DNA from: Struthio camelus
Lineage: Eukaryota; Chordata; Aves; Struthioniformes; Struthionidae
Direction of reading: 5' to 3'
Length of the DNA: 64,000 nucleotides
NCBI RefSeq assembly: GCF_040807025.1
Contig: NC_090964.1
Location: 9,014,214 to 9,078,213, forward strand
Part shown: in pieces, positions 22,330 through 33,504 of the stretch
How positions within the stretch are numbered: the first letter of the stretch is position 1
How the letters are laid out: every line of letters begins with the position of its first letter
Program-made: the position numbers and the translations under genes
The notes under the pieces: model-generated
The model's input: the letters and a program-made list of their open reading frames with translations, nothing else
Databases searched by the model: none
What the model was told of the DNA's origin: nothing

Positions 22330-23040
22330 CAGGTATTTCACGGAGCCGAGCCGGCGTGCAGTGTGCCGGTGAGCTCCCCGCGCAGCGCCTCTTCCCACGC
22401 CTGCACGAAGCTATTCCAGCTACATCAAGAGCGCGGGCTCGCAGCCCGTGCAACCACCCTGTCCGCTTGCAGGCCGTGCCGGTGGGACCCCTGGCACGTG
22501 CAGGGCTGCTGGACGGGGTTCAAGGCATCGCAGCCCCAGCTCACTCCCCTGCTCCCTAACCCGGGCCCCGAGCAAGCCTGCCTGGGCACCGACCTGCCAC
22601 GCGCGTGTGGCCAGGCCCCGAGGCACAGGGCTGTGCAATGCGCCGCGGGGGAGCCCAGGCGTCCTGCCGGCAGCCCCACCACCTCCGAGAGGTGTCTCCA
22701 AACCCGGCTGCTGCTCGCCGGAGTGGATCTCATCCAGGGAGGGTGGAGAGCAGATTAAAACGCTGCCCGTTGCGCTGCTGTCTGCAGCGGGCAGGGCACC
22801 GCAGTCTGCGGCAGAGCCCTTCCCGTCCCGGGCACCCGCTGGAAACGGGAAAAGTGTCCGAGGAGCCATTCGCCACCCGCTCAACTACTGCTCGTGGTTT
22901 GGAAGAAGAAACAGCAAACTCTTTGCCTTATGTTGCTGCTGTTTCCCCTGCCTCTGGGGCATCTCCGCCTGCAGCAGGGACCGAGCGGCCAGGCCCCCGC
23001 TGCCAGCCTCGCCGCCAAGGGACTTGGCAAAAACATCATT
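22330..23040. promoter_or_regulatory. Broad GC- and CpG-rich interval
   Basis: About 700 bp of high GC with moderate CG density. Long open frames occur in four overlapping readings (210 and 154 codons on +, 154 and 102 on -), which is what low stop-codon frequency in GC-rich DNA produces. None resembles a known protein. Confidence 0.3.
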
Positions 23041-23079
23041 TTTGAGGGTGGCTTATACGAAAGCTGAGAGATCCCGGTA

Positions 23080-23640
23080 GCAAACAGCATCTAGGAATGA
23101 ACTGATTCTGTGAAATCTCCATGTTAGATGCAATTACATTGTACAAGCTGGTAAAAGCCAGGATTTATCTCCTGTTTGAGAGATAGCCTTTTCTTCCTCT
23201 GGTGTTTTAGCCATAAATCTTTATCCCTCTCATTTTATTTTATCATCATGCAAACAGTTTGGGGAGAAGGATATTTTAAATACTGAATTAACATACAAAC
23301 GTAAAAAAAGAAAAAGAAAGAACACCAAAAGCCATGCCCCACAAGAGCAGCATAAATACGGAGAAAAATAATTGTGCATTAATGCTAATTGAAACAGCTA
23401 GGGCCCCACTTATACCATTTTGACTATGCATCAATTGAACAAAGAATTAATGGAACATTAAAAAAAAAAATCCCAACAAAAGAGCCCCCTCTTCTTTTTC
23501 ACCATTAATATTGTTAAAATGTTTTACATTCTGGGAATAATTGTCAGTTTGTGAGTGAGAATTAACCCGTGAGTCATCAGATCATTGCATTTTATTATGA
23601 TTAATAATTATTATTATTTTCACGTTCCCCAGAACGGTGC
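23080..23640. promoter_or_regulatory. Candidate conserved non-coding element, about 560 bp
   Basis: The longest AT-rich block of enhancer-like texture in this half of the window. It holds GCAATTACAT, CATTAATGCTAATTG, ATGCATCAATTG, GAATTAATGG and a TAATTA at 23605-23610. No open frame starts inside it until its far end. An A10 run lies at about 23461-23470. Confidence 0.4.
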
Positions 23641-23644
23641 TAAA

Positions 23645-24035
23645 CACTTCACTAAAGCAAATCAAGGCAGGCCCAGCTCTGAGGGATCTTTGCAGAAAAA
23701 TATAACAGGCGCCATTCAGGATCCAGTGAAAGATCTTTGCTAAGTTGCTTCCTTGCCTCAGTTTCCCCTTTGCGAGCCGGAGATAACTTCTCTCTCGCCC
23801 TTTGCCTCCGTTCCTTGGGGCGCTCCTTGCCATCTGTGCCTGCAGTATGACAGAAGCACGTGCCTTAGTTTGCTCAGAAAATTTGGGCCAGGGCCTGCCC
23901 CGTGCAGACAGGGCCGCGGAGGAGCAGCTCTCCGGTGGCAGGGGGCTCCTTGCTCCCGCCGCCGCGTCTGCCCAGGTCTCGCTTCACCCGCTGCTCGCCC
24001 GGACCGGGCGTGCACGCCTGGGTGCGCTTGCAATC
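23645..24035. other. Gene-free interval between two candidate elements
   Basis: GC-rich from about 23860 to 24030, with overlapping frames on both strands. No recognised gene. Confidence 0.5.
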
Positions 24036-24039
24036 GTTT

Positions 24040-24410
24040 CAGTAGCCGACGCCGCTCCTACTATTGTTAAATTTCCATATGTGACCCTGAGGCCTAAGTA
24101 TTCAATTAAAATCACTGTATAAATTACCGCATATGCTAATGGAGAGGGAATGAGTTCAGTGTACTGCGAAAGCCTCTGAAGGCATCGACGGCAGAGTTCA
24201 CACGGCCTCCCCACAAGTAAGGGAAGAGAAGCCAGCATCGGGAGTTTAGGTGATAATTAAGATTTAAAGAAGAGCACCTTTTGAGAGAAAAAAAAATGGG
24301 GAGATTTCAGAAATAATGAGCAACACATGAATAAGCTATGAGTGACTGTGAAGAAAGTTGGTTATGGCTTTATAAAGAGCCTTAATTTAATTAAGGTGCA
24401 GAAGAGAGCT
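24040..24410. promoter_or_regulatory. Candidate conserved non-coding element with stacked palindromes
   Basis: An AT-rich block containing CATATG twice, TAATTA at 24254-24259 and 24388-24393, a perfect palindrome CTTTATAAAG at 24368-24377, and an inverted repeat CCTTAATT-T-AATTAAGG at 24380-24396. No open frames of note. Confidence 0.38.
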
Positions 24411-24414
24411 GTCT

Positions 24415-25535
24415 AGAGGCTGGCAGCTTGGTTCCCGGGAGGTCCTGGGGCTTCTCCCGCAGGGACCGTCACCGGCAGATTTTCTTCTGAGCCTCTGCTT
24501 CAAGCCAGGCATGAGGAAAATCCCAGAGCCAAACCCCACGAGGAGCTGGTGCACGTTACGAGGCACCAGAGGCTTTGCCAGGTCAGGCTGCGGGCATGGG
24601 GAGGGCGGTCGGACCACGGGGCCATTTGGCCCAAACTGCTCTCTCGGGCCCTTCTGAAGATCTGGCTCCTTAAAAATATCAGGGGTTGCACAGTCAAAAT
24701 TACCAGCTGCTAGTAACAAGTCTGGCCTTATAATGCTCTGGCTTTGCTGATCCCACTTACCTGGCACGGGTAGGCACATAAACCGCACTCAGATCTTCAA
24801 ACTAGTGGGCTGGGCACAAACCCCGGCACACGGGGAAACCTCTGGCTCTTCCAAAGTCCTGAAGAAAGAAGACAAAGAGGGATGTTTTCAGGCTAAGATA
24901 TTTCCAGTGCGGCGTGGGGGTGGAAGCCCCAGATCAGCAGATGTAAATCGGCAAAGCTCTGCTGAAGGCAGCCACGTGGCATTGATTTACACCACCTGCA
25001 TCTGCTCTTACGGGGTTTTTTTATTTTTTTTTCCCCCTCCCATCTCTAATTTCTCAATTCTGTGAATTATTTTTGCATTTAATTATTCTCCTCAGACATT
25101 CAGATAAAATATTCCACCCCTGCCTGGCATTTCCCATTGGCAGGGTGACTAAATCCTGGCCTCCCTGCCGCCCTGCGCAAGCAAGGGCTCCGGCGCCTGC
25201 CTCCTCCGGCCAGCCGCCCCCGGGGACCTCGCAGGCTGGATTGCCGCTCCTTACAGCCGTAATACCTCGAGGCCAGACTACGTTTAGGGAAGGTAACTAG
25301 GTTAGAGAGAGAGGGGAAAAAAAAACCCAACCAGAGAAGCTGGCACGTGCACGTAGGCTAAGGAGGCTACAAGCTTTAATCTTCACGGTGATAAATAGGA
25401 AAGAAGCAGAAAAATTTGCCCTGTCCGGTGTTCCTTGTTGGCTGTATTCTTTTTTCTTTCTTTTCTCCTCGTCACACCTTCCCGTTTCCGCCTTTCCAGG
25501 GGTTAATGGCTTCACAGCTCCCCGCTTCTCTTGTC
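24415..25535. other. Gene-free interval
   Basis: No gene recognised. A T-rich tract lies at about 25015-25032. Pyrimidine-rich sequence at 25440-25500 leads into the large CpG-rich region. Confidence 0.5.
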
Positions 25536-26125
25536 CCCCCAGCTGCTCGCGCTATTCCCCTTCTCGAGCCGTCCGATTGCGTGCCAGCGCGACCGCGGCC
25601 CTCTCCCCGTCGCCCAGCCGACGGCTGGCCCGGCGGCGGGAGGGCCGAATTTTGGGGGCATCCCCCGGGGCTGCAGCAGCAGCACCTGCTCCGCGAGCTG
25701 GTGCCGCAACCGGGAGCCGCGGCGAGGGTGCAGATGCTGCTTATCTGCTAGCAATAACCCGAGCCCAGTTTCTGCTGCCTGAGCTGCTGAATTTCGGTCG
25801 AGCTGCCGGCACGCTGCCGAGCGGGCGCCCAACTCCACGGCGCCGGCAGCGGGGAAGCAGCCCGCGCGTGCTTGCGGCGCTCAGCCGCGAGCGAGCGGTG
25901 GGCGCCCGGAGCCGCGCCGGCCTCGAGGCTCGGCCGCAGCCCAGCCATGCGGGCTCACCCCGGCCCTGCTACCTGGGACCGAGCGCTGCCCAGGGCCGCG
26001 GCAGACGCGGGCTCCAGCCCAGCGGTGGCTGCAGCTCCCCAGAAGGCTGCGACGGTCTTCGGGTGTCTTCCAACGGACCAGCCACTGAGGGCGGTGGATG
26101 CAAACTGTGTGATGAAGCCAATCTC

Positions 26126-26144
26126 TGCCTGCCTTAAGCAGGCA
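26126..26144. repeat. Short inverted repeat (7-bp arms, 5-bp loop)
   Basis: TGCCTGC at 26126-26132 and GCAGGCA at 26138-26144 are separated by CTTAA. It could form a small hairpin. Arms this short are expected by chance in a window this size. Confidence 0.5.
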
Positions 26145-26903
26145 ACAAGCAGCCTTGGAAAGTTTCCAGCTGAGCCACTGCGCGACAAGGCTAAATTTGC
26201 TTGCTTTTAGGAGGCAAAATGCACCCCCCTGCCCGCAGCCACCTCCTCTGCGGGTCTCACCTGGGCCGCCGTCCGCCAAGGAGAGGCGAGCCCCCTCGCT
26301 CCTGCAGCCGCGCAGCGCCCGGCTCGGGGGACAGCGGGCAGCAGCCCCGGCGCCCAGGCGTGCGCCGGGCGGAGAACAACCGGCTCTTTCCCCTGCCCGG
26401 GCAGCCGCGGTGCGGCCCTGGCAAGAGACAGACGCGCGCCTTTCCCAGGGCAGCAGGTCCAAACAGAGACGTCCTCACCCTGCTCGCGGCTCCTGGCCCG
26501 GGAAAGACGCTGTTGGAAATGGGGATCGCGGCTGTTACGCGAGCCAACGCGGCTCCCGCGTACTCTGAGAGCGTCCCTTCGAGCCTCTCTCCAGTCTCAT
26601 CCCCCAACCTCTCCTGCGGGATCAGTTGCGTTTCGTGTCCCCCGCAAGGCAGGACGCAACCGCGCAGACCCCAGCGCGCAAGGGAGGCGAAGCCGGAGCT
26701 CGAGCGAGGCAGGAGCCTTCCCGAGCCACGGGACGCGGCCGAACCCGCTGCGCCCAGGGTGCCGGCACACCTCCTCCCGGCAGCCCCGGCCGAGCCACGG
26801 CGGGCGCGAGCTTGAACCCGCCTCTGTCCCCGGACCCCCGCAGCGTCGCCCACCGACCTCCGCGTCCCCGTGGCCGTGCTGCCGTTGCCCCCACCAGGCT
26901 GGC

Positions 26904-26920
26904 GTGGTGGTGGTGGTGGT
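26904..26920. repeat. (GTG)n trinucleotide run
   Basis: About five and a half GTG units inside the CpG-rich cluster. Confidence 0.8.
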
Positions 26921-26994
26921 CTTGGAGCCGCTCGATGGGTATTAGCCTAACGCGCTGCGGCGGCGCGCGCTCCCTCCCCAGGCAGCCGTGCAAG

Positions 26995-27125
26995 GAAGGG
27001 TTAATGCCTCTTAAAATTAGCTCCATATGCAAAGAAGGGGACAGCTGTTTCCTGTTTATAAATGACATAACGTTGATTGGGCCTCCTAATGCCTGCTCGC
27101 TGCAGAACTAATTAGCTACCAGACG
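26995..27125. promoter_or_regulatory. AT-rich element embedded between CpG islands
   Basis: A 130-bp low-GC block within very GC-rich DNA. It contains ATATGCAAAG (POU-like), CAGCTG (E-box), GATTGG (inverted CCAAT) and TAATTA at 27109-27114. Its sharp borders and motif density make it a good candidate for a selected regulatory site. Confidence 0.38.
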
Positions 27126-27509
27126 CTGAGGCTCAGCAGACGCGCGGACGGGGTCTCATCCCGGCAAGGCAGCCGCCACGCTGGCGGGGCCGCGGCCGAC
27201 GAGGGGGCAGAGGGAAGCCGGGGACGTTTGGGGACGGCCCAGCAGTGGCACTGGTTCCCCGAGAAACCTGAACCACAGGGCGCAGCGTGAGCGCACGGCC
27301 TCGCTCTGCTGCAGCGTCCAACCCGCGGCACCGCGCGAGGGCCGCGGCTCTGGAGACCGAGCCCTCTGCGGGGAGCTAGCCCCGAGTCCTTTGCAGCAGT
27401 CCTGGCCCGCAACTCCTGTACGTGTCTCGGTGACACGCGGACGGGTCTGGCCTGGGCGCGAGCCGCCAGCAGAGGGAACATCAGCACCAGCAAGGCTTTC
27501 CACGCTGGG

Positions 27510-28265
27510 CTCTCGGGCTTGCCACGGCTGCAGAACGGGACACAAAGAGAAAGAAATCGCTAAACCCAGCAGAAAGCAGATTTTTTAAAGCCAATACCTT
27601 CTGGGATTTTGGCACCAAATAGTCAATAATTCAGTAGTTATTTCCTTTCTGCCGCTGAGTGTCACTGGATACACCTATTGCGCCCGTTCAAACAGCACCC
27701 GAGCACCCCAGCTGCACTGAGCCCCCCACAGGAGCCGTCTGAGAGCTCTTAGCGCATGGCAGACGTCGTGCAATGCAATCTATTGGCACCTTCTTTGCTT
27801 GTGGGTTGGTCCATTTTGCATTGCCTGAGCCCAGGAGCACAGTCCCGCACCGTTCCCGAGGGGGAGCCAGCGCAGGGCAGCTTGGGAAGCCGCTGCCACC
27901 CGATGCTGCGTCTGAGCTCGGAGCATGTGAGGCGAAAGCAAGCTCAGCAGTGTCTGTCTGCATCGCAATTACTTTTCTTGGCAATATAGATATGACCCTG
28001 GAGATTATACTCCCGACTCCCTGGGCTGGATGTGTTTGTCTACCTGTCGTTTAAAAACTGAAGGGAAGAAAATGCTTTTTTGTTTTGACCTGCCTAGCGT
28101 CTGACAGCAGGTCTGTGCGCAGCTACTGTGCGCTCTTGTGGTGTACGTACGTAGACTTTAAATAGAGTTTCTTTCAATGTTTTTGAAAAATCTGCTGGTG
28201 GGACAACTAGGCTGCATTCGGGTAAACCATTTGCTGAGCTCCTGCAATTACGAGGCTGCCCCAAA
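27510..28265. other. Gene-free interval
   Basis: No gene recognised. Frames up to 98 codons overlap on both strands near 27690-28050 and match nothing known. Confidence 0.5.
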
Positions 28266-28269
28266 GTGG

Positions 28270-28445
28270 CTATCATTTGCTACAGAAATGTTTTCTAGGC
28301 AGTGCAATAGTGGTAAAAGTAGGAGAAAATCAATAGCTACAATCCCATTGGCTTGATTTTACCAATGAGCCATGCTTTGTGCAGCAAAAGCTTCTCTAAT
28401 AGAAAATCACTTAATGTAGCAGAGGTTTTCGGTTGGCTAGAAACA
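28270..28445. promoter_or_regulatory. Candidate element with inverted CCAAT-type motifs
   Basis: An AT-rich block in which CATTGG and CCAATG lie in inverted orientation about 10 bp apart (near 28347-28370). It contains no open frames of note and ends just before the alternating TG/CG tract. Confidence 0.25.
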
Positions 28446-28451
28446 ATTCAA

Positions 28452-28488
28452 GTGTGTGTGTGTGTGTGCGTGTGCGCGCACGCGCGTG
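28452..28488. repeat. (TG)n/(CG)n alternating purine-pyrimidine tract, Z-DNA-prone
   Basis: 37 consecutive bases alternate purine and pyrimidine without a break. The tract starts as GT repeats and ends with GCGCGCACGCGCGTG. Alternating GT with GC steps is the classical sequence type that flips to left-handed DNA under negative supercoiling. Confidence 0.9.
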
Positions 28489-28499
28489 AGGGGGAGAGT

Positions 28500-31400
28500 T
28501 AAATGTTAAAAACCTGCAATGGACTTCTGAGGTTTTAAAAAACAAATCTGATCAAAATGATCTGATTAAATGTGTAGGGCTATAGTCACTGTCCATTTAA
28601 GCCTGACTCTCATTCATTTCACAAGCGGTCGGGGTCGAGAGAGCCTGCAGAACCAGGCTGGAACAACCAGCACGGAAATTATGGGCAGCAAGAACAGGAG
28701 ATTTACAAACTCAGGGGAAAGTTTGGTGTCTAAATCTTCAGCAGGGTTGCCAAGGACAGTAATGCTTTGCTGTTCAAAGCGAAGGGATATTTCTTCCGCT
28801 TGTCAGCCTGGTTACGTGCTAGGAACAGCCGCCCAACCTGTGCGGGAGTGCAAAGGGAAAGAGTGAGAAAGCATGACTCCCTGAAGGGCCCGCTGCCTCG
28901 TGGAAAGGGCATTGGCCTTGGACGCACACTTGGACTAAATTCCTACTGCTACTACTGCTTTAGCTAGGTCATTTCCTAGCTCCGTACCTCAGTTTCCATT
29001 CTTGCGCAGTTTTGTCTGTTTAAAATGTAACCGCTCTGGCGAAGGGCAACCGCTGGCTGTGTGTATGGGCCATGTCTCCATCGCAGTATCCAGGTACAAG
29101 CAAAACTGCTCCCTGAAAACACCGGTGCAATCGAGAAACTGTGGGCTGACGCCGGGCACTGAGATACGGCAGAGCCGGCTAGGAGGATTTAGTAACGCGT
29201 CGGGGGGTCAGGCAGGACAGGTCCTGGGGAATTCGCACTCTTCTTCAGAGGTTCAGTTAGTTATTAAGTCTCTTTAGGGGCCGTACTAAAGAGAGTTATT
29301 CCCTTGCAGGTCGGGCTTTGGGGTACTCAATCACTTCTACTCGGCAACGCACAGAGACGAAGCCAGGGAAGCAGTCCCAGCTCTTCCAAGGCGGCTCATC
29401 AATAACGCACTAGTAATATAACCTTCAGCTTACTCCGAGGCTCTAGTCATTCAGCTGTCAGGGGGATCCATTTATCCTGCAAAGCAAGGCGCTGTCGGGC
29501 AGCCTGGGCGTTGCTATCTGTGATACCATTCAAACAAACTTTCCAGGTACTTTCAGCAAGTGCCTCCCCCTTTGCAGTCTCCCTTCTGCCTCCCTGTGTC
29601 TCTCTTCCTGGCTGATCTGGCACCTTCCCCGCGTGGTGGCCGGGCACTCGGCATCAGCAGGGGCCTGGGCTGGCTGGCTGCCAGCCGAGGTCGCATGCCG
29701 CCCTCGGGACAGCAGTGTGTCCGTCTGCACGTGTTCCCCTGGTGGCAGCTGAGCCTGAAGGTCGGGTCTCCGCAAGCGTCATCCCGCCCGGGCTCCTGTT
29801 GCGCTCCCCACAGAGCAGGACCTCGTGCCTTTCCTCGCCTGCTGTCTTGCTCCTGTCCCTGCGCCAAGCCGGAGCATCGCCAGGGCCGGCTGGGGCACGA
29901 GCAGCCCGCTGCACGGCGCGAGCTGGTTGAATATGTCTCAGCTCTGCTGGGGAGAAACGGTGACTCCTCTGCTCCAGTCTTCCTAATGTCTCAGCTATTT
30001 ATGCAGCACATGTTGCCAGTGGAGAAATGATGGACCGGCAACGCCGACAGCTATAAATCTGAAGGATTTTTTTGGAAAGATGGGACAGCAGTGCTTCCTT
30101 CCCCCACTTTAGCAGAGGCGCAGGAGGGAGTGGTGACTTGGCTGGATGAACGCGAACTCGTGGCAGGGAATGGGAACAGGCACAGGAACCAGGGCACGAC
30201 CGAGACCACAGGGGAGAGGAGGCAGAGACAGCTTTCATGGAGAATAAATCACTGTCACCCACATGTAAATGAAGATCCCTCGACACATGTGGCTTCTCTC
30301 AGGCAAGGAGGACAGTGCTATGGGATTAGGACCCAGACATTTGAAAATCAAAAAGATTTGACTCTTCTTTTGCTATCTGTCAAGTGCTCTGCTCTAGGAA
30401 GCCTTCCTCTGCTCAGGCAGAGCCCGGCAAACACCTCCTGCCATGTGGTGCCTCAGCTGTGGGGGGGGTGCATTGCATCTCTGTCCCTTTCTCTTCCCAC
30501 AACATCTATTCCCAATACGCTGCCGAATAATTTCCTGCCTCTTTCTCTTCTGCAGCTGGAAAATCACCGAGAACGACCTGGGAAGCCTGGCTCACATTTC
30601 AGAACGAGACCTTGACTAGCCAAGCAGGCATCCTGGGGACAAGTCTATTTAGAGCCACTCAGCGCCATCAGATTCACAGCAGTGGGTAGCAATTGCTGGT
30701 CAGAAGAAGCAGAGGCCAAAGACACAGCTTATATATGCATTTGTGCACAGTCACAGTGTGAGTCCCAGCAAGTGCACAGTTGTCTCTGTTTCCCTATGCG
30801 GCAGGCAGCAGAGGAGCAGCAACCAAAGAAGTAGAGACAGTGCCCATCCATCACTGCTGTTAACGCTCTCCTGGGATGGCTCTACTGGCGCTACGGTCAG
30901 GTTAAGGAAAGGGCTGAAGCCTGGTATCATGAACACTGTCTGACCTCATGCTGCAGGGCATTTGCAGCCGGTCAGAAAGGGCATCACGTTCCTCACATGT
31001 GATAGCATTCAGTATATGTTAGGAGGTTGCTATTAATATTGATTTGCATCTGGATTTGGGTCACTGGCCTCACCTAAGTCTGTGAAAAGCTATCATACCT
31101 TCTCTGCAGTGCTGAAATGAAGCACTCCCACCCTGTGAAAGAATTAGCTTCACTGATACTGCAAAGCTTCTTAATGGCAGATCCGCTTTTGGGTGAGCAG
31201 TGCCTGCAGCAGCCTGCAGAATCAAGAAAACGCACCTCGCCTGGTGTGCCGACAGCACCGGGCGGCTGCGCTCGAGCCCAGCATTGCCAGCGCCTGGCCC
31301 TTCCTACCCCGACTTTAGCAGTCGCAGCCTGAAAAGCCTCTGCACAAGTACGTGGGAAATGGCACTGTGCCAAGCCACAGCTCCTTCTCCCTTTGGTAGG

Positions 31401-32575
31401 GATGTCAGCACTCCTGGGAAAATAATGACATGGACGTTTTGGAGGGGCTACTCTGATCTTATATTAGGGTTAATCCTGCAAAACTGCATCCTCTCCCTGG
31501 AAACGTTTGAGAGCGCTGCTCTCACACAGCTCCATCTCTTCTCTTTGTGTTATCTTAAAAGAGGCTTTGGTTTCACTCCCACGCAGATGACCCGTTTTAC
31601 ATTTGTCTCTTGCAGTGCATGGGATGCCTAAAACAGGCGGCTATTTATTATAAGGTAATCTGTACTGTTTAAAATTTTCATGAGGATATTATAGGAATCG
31701 AGCAGAGTCCATCCATCACCTAAATTACATTTCTTACTATGACAGTGCCATGCACGTTGGAAGTTGGGGCAGCGGGAGAAGACAGGGGTGGAAATATTAC
31801 AGACACTTTTGTCATCATTGCCTTTCAAAGAGAGACGCAAACATGAGGTGGCTGCGGGGATAACATAGCCCTTTCCTTGGACCTGCTCAGAGGAAACTGC
31901 AGCTCTCCATAGTACTGGGGTTTGCCCCATCCCCACTTGGGGTAGAGAGGACATGAGATGTTTCTGGAGGAAGAGGGAAGGTGGGTGAAGGACATCAAAC
32001 TACACCTACCATACAGCCGCCTGGGCGCCAAAGTTTCGTCGCAGCTTGGAGAAACCCAGACCTGAAAGCTCTGGCCCTTCCCATGGGACCAAGCCAGGGC
32101 TGATCCCCCACACCTCTCTCACGTCTCTTCAACAGAAAAAGCAACTCACCGAGACTCCTCCCGGCCTGATAATGCCTCGTCTAGATGCTTCCTAGGTGAG
32201 ATAAATCCTGCCTTTCCTGCCCGTTTGGTATAATCCCAGGGAAGGTCCAGGCCAAGGGAATGGTATTTTGGAAGGGGTCCGGATGGCTTTTGCTGTAGTC
32301 CAAGCTCAGGGATAGTCAGGGTGGATATCTGCCTCCTCCGGACCCCTTGAGTTAGCCAAGTCACTTGGAGGAAGGTGATGAGAGGGAAAATGGAAAATCT
32401 GGACCTACAGGGCAGTGGACGCTCCCTGCGCTGTCCTGGGACAAGGACCGCTGCCCGGTGGCCTGGGCAGGCGTGCCGGAGCTCTGGGCTCGCTTCGATG
32501 CCCTGTCGCCGGGTCTTCCATTTAACCTTCCACCAACCTTATTTCCCTCTGAAGGGTGCAAACACGCCCCTCCAA
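28500..32575. other. Gene-free interval, about 4 kb
   Basis: No exon series, RNA gene or mobile element recognised. GC-rich frames at 29550-30030 and 30091-30615 (up to 174 codons) overlap frames on the other strand and resemble no family. A short AT-rich section lies at 31620-31740. Confidence 0.5.
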
Positions 32576-32579
32576 TTTT

Positions 32580-33115
32580 TGAGGCCTAATTTAATAACCC
32601 TGCTGATATCCGCTGAAGTCTTTTAGTGGGAGAGAGAGGCCAGGGACTGCTCTATAGGTGAAGGATTTCTAAGAAGCCCCAGCAATATGTTCTGTAATAA
32701 GCTGAAATGACTGTTTAAAAGGGCAAATGGAGCAATATTTCCTGAGAGTAATTCTTGGATGGAGCATGCCCCTGCCTGTGCCCACCCTTATCTCTCCATC
32801 TTTATGCTGAAGGGCTAACATACACTTATATTTAATTTATAAAGAGTAGTAGTAAATCACAGCAGGGAGCAACCACTGTTTCAGTCTTTTGCTTTCCTGC
32901 GTGCACTTTGCTGTACACACAGTCATTACTCAGGGAGATTTCTGTGGCTTGTTTTTACTGTAGCTTGTATTATTTTAGATGGCTCAGATGACAGCAGATG
33001 GTTGTTTTCTGAATAGTTTTAGCTTCTGTGGACTTATTTTAAAACACAAAATTTCAATAAAATCTAAGTTAAAGCAACTCATGAATTTTTGGAGCAAACC
33101 AACTCTTGACAGCAG
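32580..33115. promoter_or_regulatory. AT-rich block, possible non-coding element
   Basis: Low-GC DNA with GAGGCCTAATTTAATAAC, TTTATATTTAATTTATAAAG and TTTCAATAAAATC. Frames are short. Weaker motif content than other blocks, so this is a tentative call. Confidence 0.22.
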
Positions 33116-33309
33116 GCATGCATCTTTGCAAGGCCCCTTGCTGCAAACAGGGTGGCTGCAGCCCAGGGCAGCGCCGCGGAGGAGAGGCCCCGCTCTCCCG
33201 CCTGGCTGCGGCAGGGTGTCCCCTCTGGAGCACCCGGCCTCCCTCCCCTCCCCGTGCTAGCGACGCGGGGCCGGTGGCCCCCAAAGCGGGTTACGTGGGC
33301 TGATGTCAA

Positions 33310-33500
33310 CTATTACCTTAAGAAGTCAGGCGGGAGTCAGGGCCATGTGGCATATGCATTTCAAATTAGCCTAAAAATTACTTGGCTACAGACTTAATGA
33401 AGTGTTAATGTATGAAAATCTCTCATTAAAAAGCAAAACTGCAGAGGCTTTTGATGGCTGGACTCTGAACTGAGACCAATTAGGTATGCAAAGTTTTTCC
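33310..33500. promoter_or_regulatory. Candidate conserved non-coding element
   Basis: An AT-rich block with CATATGCATTTC, AAATTAGCC, AAAATTACTTGG, CTTAATGAAG and CCAATTAGG. It starts sharply after GC-rich sequence ending at about 33300. No long open frame. Confidence 0.33.
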
Positions 33501-33504
33501 AGAG

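Larger units (their letters stand above)
25540..27500. promoter_or_regulatory. Large CpG-rich cluster (about 2 kb) without a recognised gene
   Basis: Three dense CpG intervals, about 25560-26000, 26240-26960 and 27125-27500, separated by lower-GC stretches. It gives frames up to 249 codons on + (25388-26137) and 204 codons on + (26201-26815), overlapped by 193- and 198-codon frames on -. None has a recognisable domain. A CpG island of this size usually marks a promoter or a Polycomb-regulated locus, so an unannotated transcription start is possible. No TATA box, exon chain or protein supports a specific gene. Confidence 0.45.

Noticed and set aside
25388-26137. 249-codon + strand frame in the CpG cluster
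   Set aside because: Composition-driven Ala/Arg/Ser-rich translation with no family resemblance. Other frames over the same DNA are also long.
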